Assembly: GCA_964529305.1 (NCBI GenBank)
Contig: CAZGUX010000186.1
Coordinates: 1 to 64,000, forward strand
Origin: CAZGUX01 sp964529305
Lineage (GTDB): Bacteria > Acidobacteriota > Terriglobia > Bryobacterales > Bryobacteraceae
DNA length: 64,000 bases
Direction: 5' to 3'
The translations under genes and the position numbers were made by a program. Positions within the stretch are counted from its first letter, which is position 1; each line of letters opens with the position of its first letter. The notes under the pieces are model-generated. The model saw nothing but the letters and a program-made list of their open reading frames with translations, did no database searches and was not told the origin of the DNA. Below are positions 62,600 to 64,000 of the stretch, piece by piece.

Positions 62600-63796
62600 A
62601 TGAGTCTGTCTTCCCAGCAGCAGGAAATCGTCCTTCACGCGCTCGACTCGTTCGTCATCGAGCTGCCCTCGTGGGGATTCGCGAACACCGGCACGCGATT
62701 CGGCAAGTTCATTCAGGCGTCGGCGGCCACCACCACCGCGGAGAAACTGGCGGACGCAGGCCAGGTGCACCATTACACCGGTTGCTGCCCGACGGTCGCG
62801 GTTCATGTCCTGTGGGACTTCCCCAACGGCCGCGCCGGTGTCGCGGCAGTCCGCGACCACGCTTCAAAGTACGGGGTGGCCATCGGATCCATCAACCCGA
62901 ACGTATTTCAGGACCAGATTTACAAACACGGGTCCCTGGGCAACCCCTCGGCTGACGTGCGCCGCGCCGCCCTGCAACATATTCTCGATTGCATCGAGAT
63001 CCAGCAGGGAACCGGCAGCCGCGACCTTTCGCTATGGTTCGCCGACGGGACGAACTTCCCTGGCTCCGGCAACATTCGCGCCCGCAAGAACTGGTTTGCC
63101 GAAGGACTGCGCGCTGCCCATGAAGCACTCTCCGGCAACCAGCGGATGCTGGTGGAGTACAAGCCGTTCGAGCCGGCTTTCTACCAGACCGACATCGCCG
63201 ATTGGGGCATGGCGCTACTGCTGGCCAAAGACGCCGGTCCCCGGGCCAGGGTGCTGGTCGACACCGGACACCACTATCAGACACAGAACATCGAGCAGAT
63301 CGTGGCTTGGTTGTTGGACGAGGGGATGCTCGGGGGATTCCACTTCAACGACCGGCGTTATGCCGATGACGATCTTACCCTGGGTTCCATCGATCCCTAC
63401 CAGGTCTTCCGCATCTTTCACGAGATCCACGTCTACGCCTGGGAGCACGGGGCGTCCCCCGATATCGCCTACATGATCGACCAGAGCCACAATCTGAAGA
63501 ACAAGATCGAAGAGATGATTCAGACGGCGACGACGGCGCAGGAGCTCTTCGCCAAGGCGGCGCTGGTCGATCACGAGGCGCTCGCCACGCACCAGAACCA
63601 AGCCGCTCTGGTGGACGCGGAAGAGTGCCTGAAAGATACATTCTCGACGGATGTCCGTCCGGCACTGCGAGACTGGCGCAAGAGCCGGGGTCTGCCGGAG
63701 AATCCGCTCGCCGCTTTCCGCGAAAGCGGCTATCTCGATCGCATCTCCCGCGAGCGGGCCGAGCGGAACCGCGCCTCGGCCGCCAGCTACGCGTAA
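62600..63796 (+). CDS. rhaI: L-rhamnose isomerase (RhaI type)
   Basis: 398 residues from ATG 62600; the preceding in-frame ATG 62555 lacks homology. The TIM-barrel metal-site segments are visible: MLVEYKPFEPAFYQTDIADWG (Glu), RARVLVDTGHHYQTQNIEQIV (Asp/His) and GGFHFNDRRYADDDL (His/Asp). It converts L-rhamnose to L-rhamnulose, and the type resembles the RhaI of Gram-positives, Pseudomonas and Rhizobium rather than enteric RhaA. No rhaD, kinase or regulator is next to it within the window. Confidence 0.85.
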   Translation: MSLSSQQQEIVLHALDSFVIELPSWGFANTGTRFGKFIQASAATTTAEKLADAGQVHHYTGCCPTVAVHVLWDFPNGRAGVAAVRDHASKYGVAIGSINPNVFQDQIYKHGSLGNPSADVRRAALQHILDCIEIQQGTGSRDLSLWFADGTNFPGSGNIRARKNWFAEGLRAAHEALSGNQRMLVEYKPFEPAFYQTDIADWGMALLLAKDAGPRARVLVDTGHHYQTQNIEQIVAWLLDEGMLGGFHFNDRRYADDDLTLGSIDPYQVFRIFHEIHVYAWEHGASPDIAYMIDQSHNLKNKIEEMIQTATTAQELFAKAALVDHEALATHQNQAALVDAEECLKDTFSTDVRPALRDWRKSRGLPENPLAAFRESGYLDRISRERAERNRASAASYA

Positions 63797-63825
63797 TCAG
63801 ATCAACTGGGCCCGGCCTTTCCCAC

Positions 63826-63898
63826 GTGGTGCCGGTCTCCGACCGGCCATGCGGATCGAAGATCCGCCTTCGATCCGCCGATCTCCGACCGGCGCCAC
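63826..63898. repeat. Second REPIN-like palindromic element
   Basis: GCCGGTC-TCC-GACCGGC (63831-63847) with a GTGGTGCC head, then GCGGATC-GAA-GATCCGC (63851-63867), then an 11-bp inverted copy of the latter's start (63868-63878) and a 16/17 copy of the first hairpin (63877-63893) ending with GGCGCCAC. The whole has the same design as 22441-22545: GTGG(C/T)GC heads facing outward, 7-bp stems and TCC loops. It lies between the converging ends of rhaI and the permease gene. Confidence 0.75.
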
Positions 63899-63932
63899 TT
63901 GAAAAAGCAGCCAAACTCAGATCGGAAAGCGC

Positions 63933-64000
63933 CTACTCGTACCGCAGGGCTTCGGTCGGGTTCAGCCGCGACGCCCGGTTCGCCGGCAGCAGACCAAACA
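63933..64000 (-). CDS. MacB/FtsX-type permease, C-terminus only (ADOP-like)
   Basis: Only the last ~21 codons lie in the window; the rest is beyond the right edge. GLLPANRASRLNPTEALRYE with stop TAG at 63935-63933 is the typical end of MacB/FtsX-like permeases (GxxPAxRAAxxxPxEALRYE) and in particular of the 'acidobacterial duplicated orphan permease' family. It supports assignment of the DNA to Acidobacteriota. Confidence 0.8.
   Translation of the reverse strand, partial: FGLLPANRASRLNPTEALRYE

Overview
The window is a GC-rich bacterial chromosome segment, most likely from an Acidobacteriota of the Solibacter/Bryobacter group. Three things point there: a beta-propeller protein ending in the 'Solibacter C-terminal domain' (TIGR03437 type) at 53599-56670, very large Oar-like TonB receptors with an N-terminal carboxypeptidase-regulatory domain, and the tail of an ADOP/MacB-type permease at the right edge. 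Secreted Gfo/Idh/MocA, sulfatase, SGNH and cupin proteins fit the same lineage. This is inferred from gene content; no 16S gene is present.

Left part (1-9500): the C-terminal nuclease half of a terminase-like protein; an NfeD-slipin membrane pair; a Tat-exported oxidoreductase; a small membrane protein; a fused WaaA-LpxK lipid A/Kdo enzyme; a secreted double cupin; a MerR regulator; and thiS. Centre-left (9461-22415): a 13-kb complex I operon in the order nuoA-C-D-E-F-G-H-J-K-L-M-N, driven by a promoter overlapping the 5' end of divergent thiS. Genes for NuoB and NuoI are absent from the operon. It ends at a palindromic REPIN-like element.

Middle (22554-38600): a serine hydrolase, an orphan LolD-like ATPase, an arylsulfatase-type enzyme, a secreted CxxCH/squalene-cyclase-like protein, two secreted proteins of unknown function, an alcohol dehydrogenase relic, and a leftward operon (SGNH hydrolase - TonB receptor - beta-propeller glycosidase-like protein) that looks like a glycan acquisition locus. 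A frameshifted receptor relic and an MFS exporter follow.

Right part (38840-64000): a flippase plus GT2 pair; a lower-GC methyltransferase; a D-aminoacylase-like lipoprotein; a second, frameshifted terminase relic; a truA-aminotransferase-oxidoreductase operon with GTGA overlaps; a TolC-like protein, PAP2, an MGDG-synthase-like glycosyltransferase, PFK and a hemerythrin protein. Then an accessory patch (52846-57301) holds hicB with a truncated hicA, a decayed small gene, the big propeller protein and a candidate new toxin-antitoxin-like pair. Periplasmic katG and oxyR diverge from one shared palindrome. A Cys-form UXX-star glutaredoxin, hypAB and an L-rhamnose isomerase close the window before a second REPIN-like element and the partial permease. 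No tRNA, rRNA, CRISPR array or intact transposase was seen.
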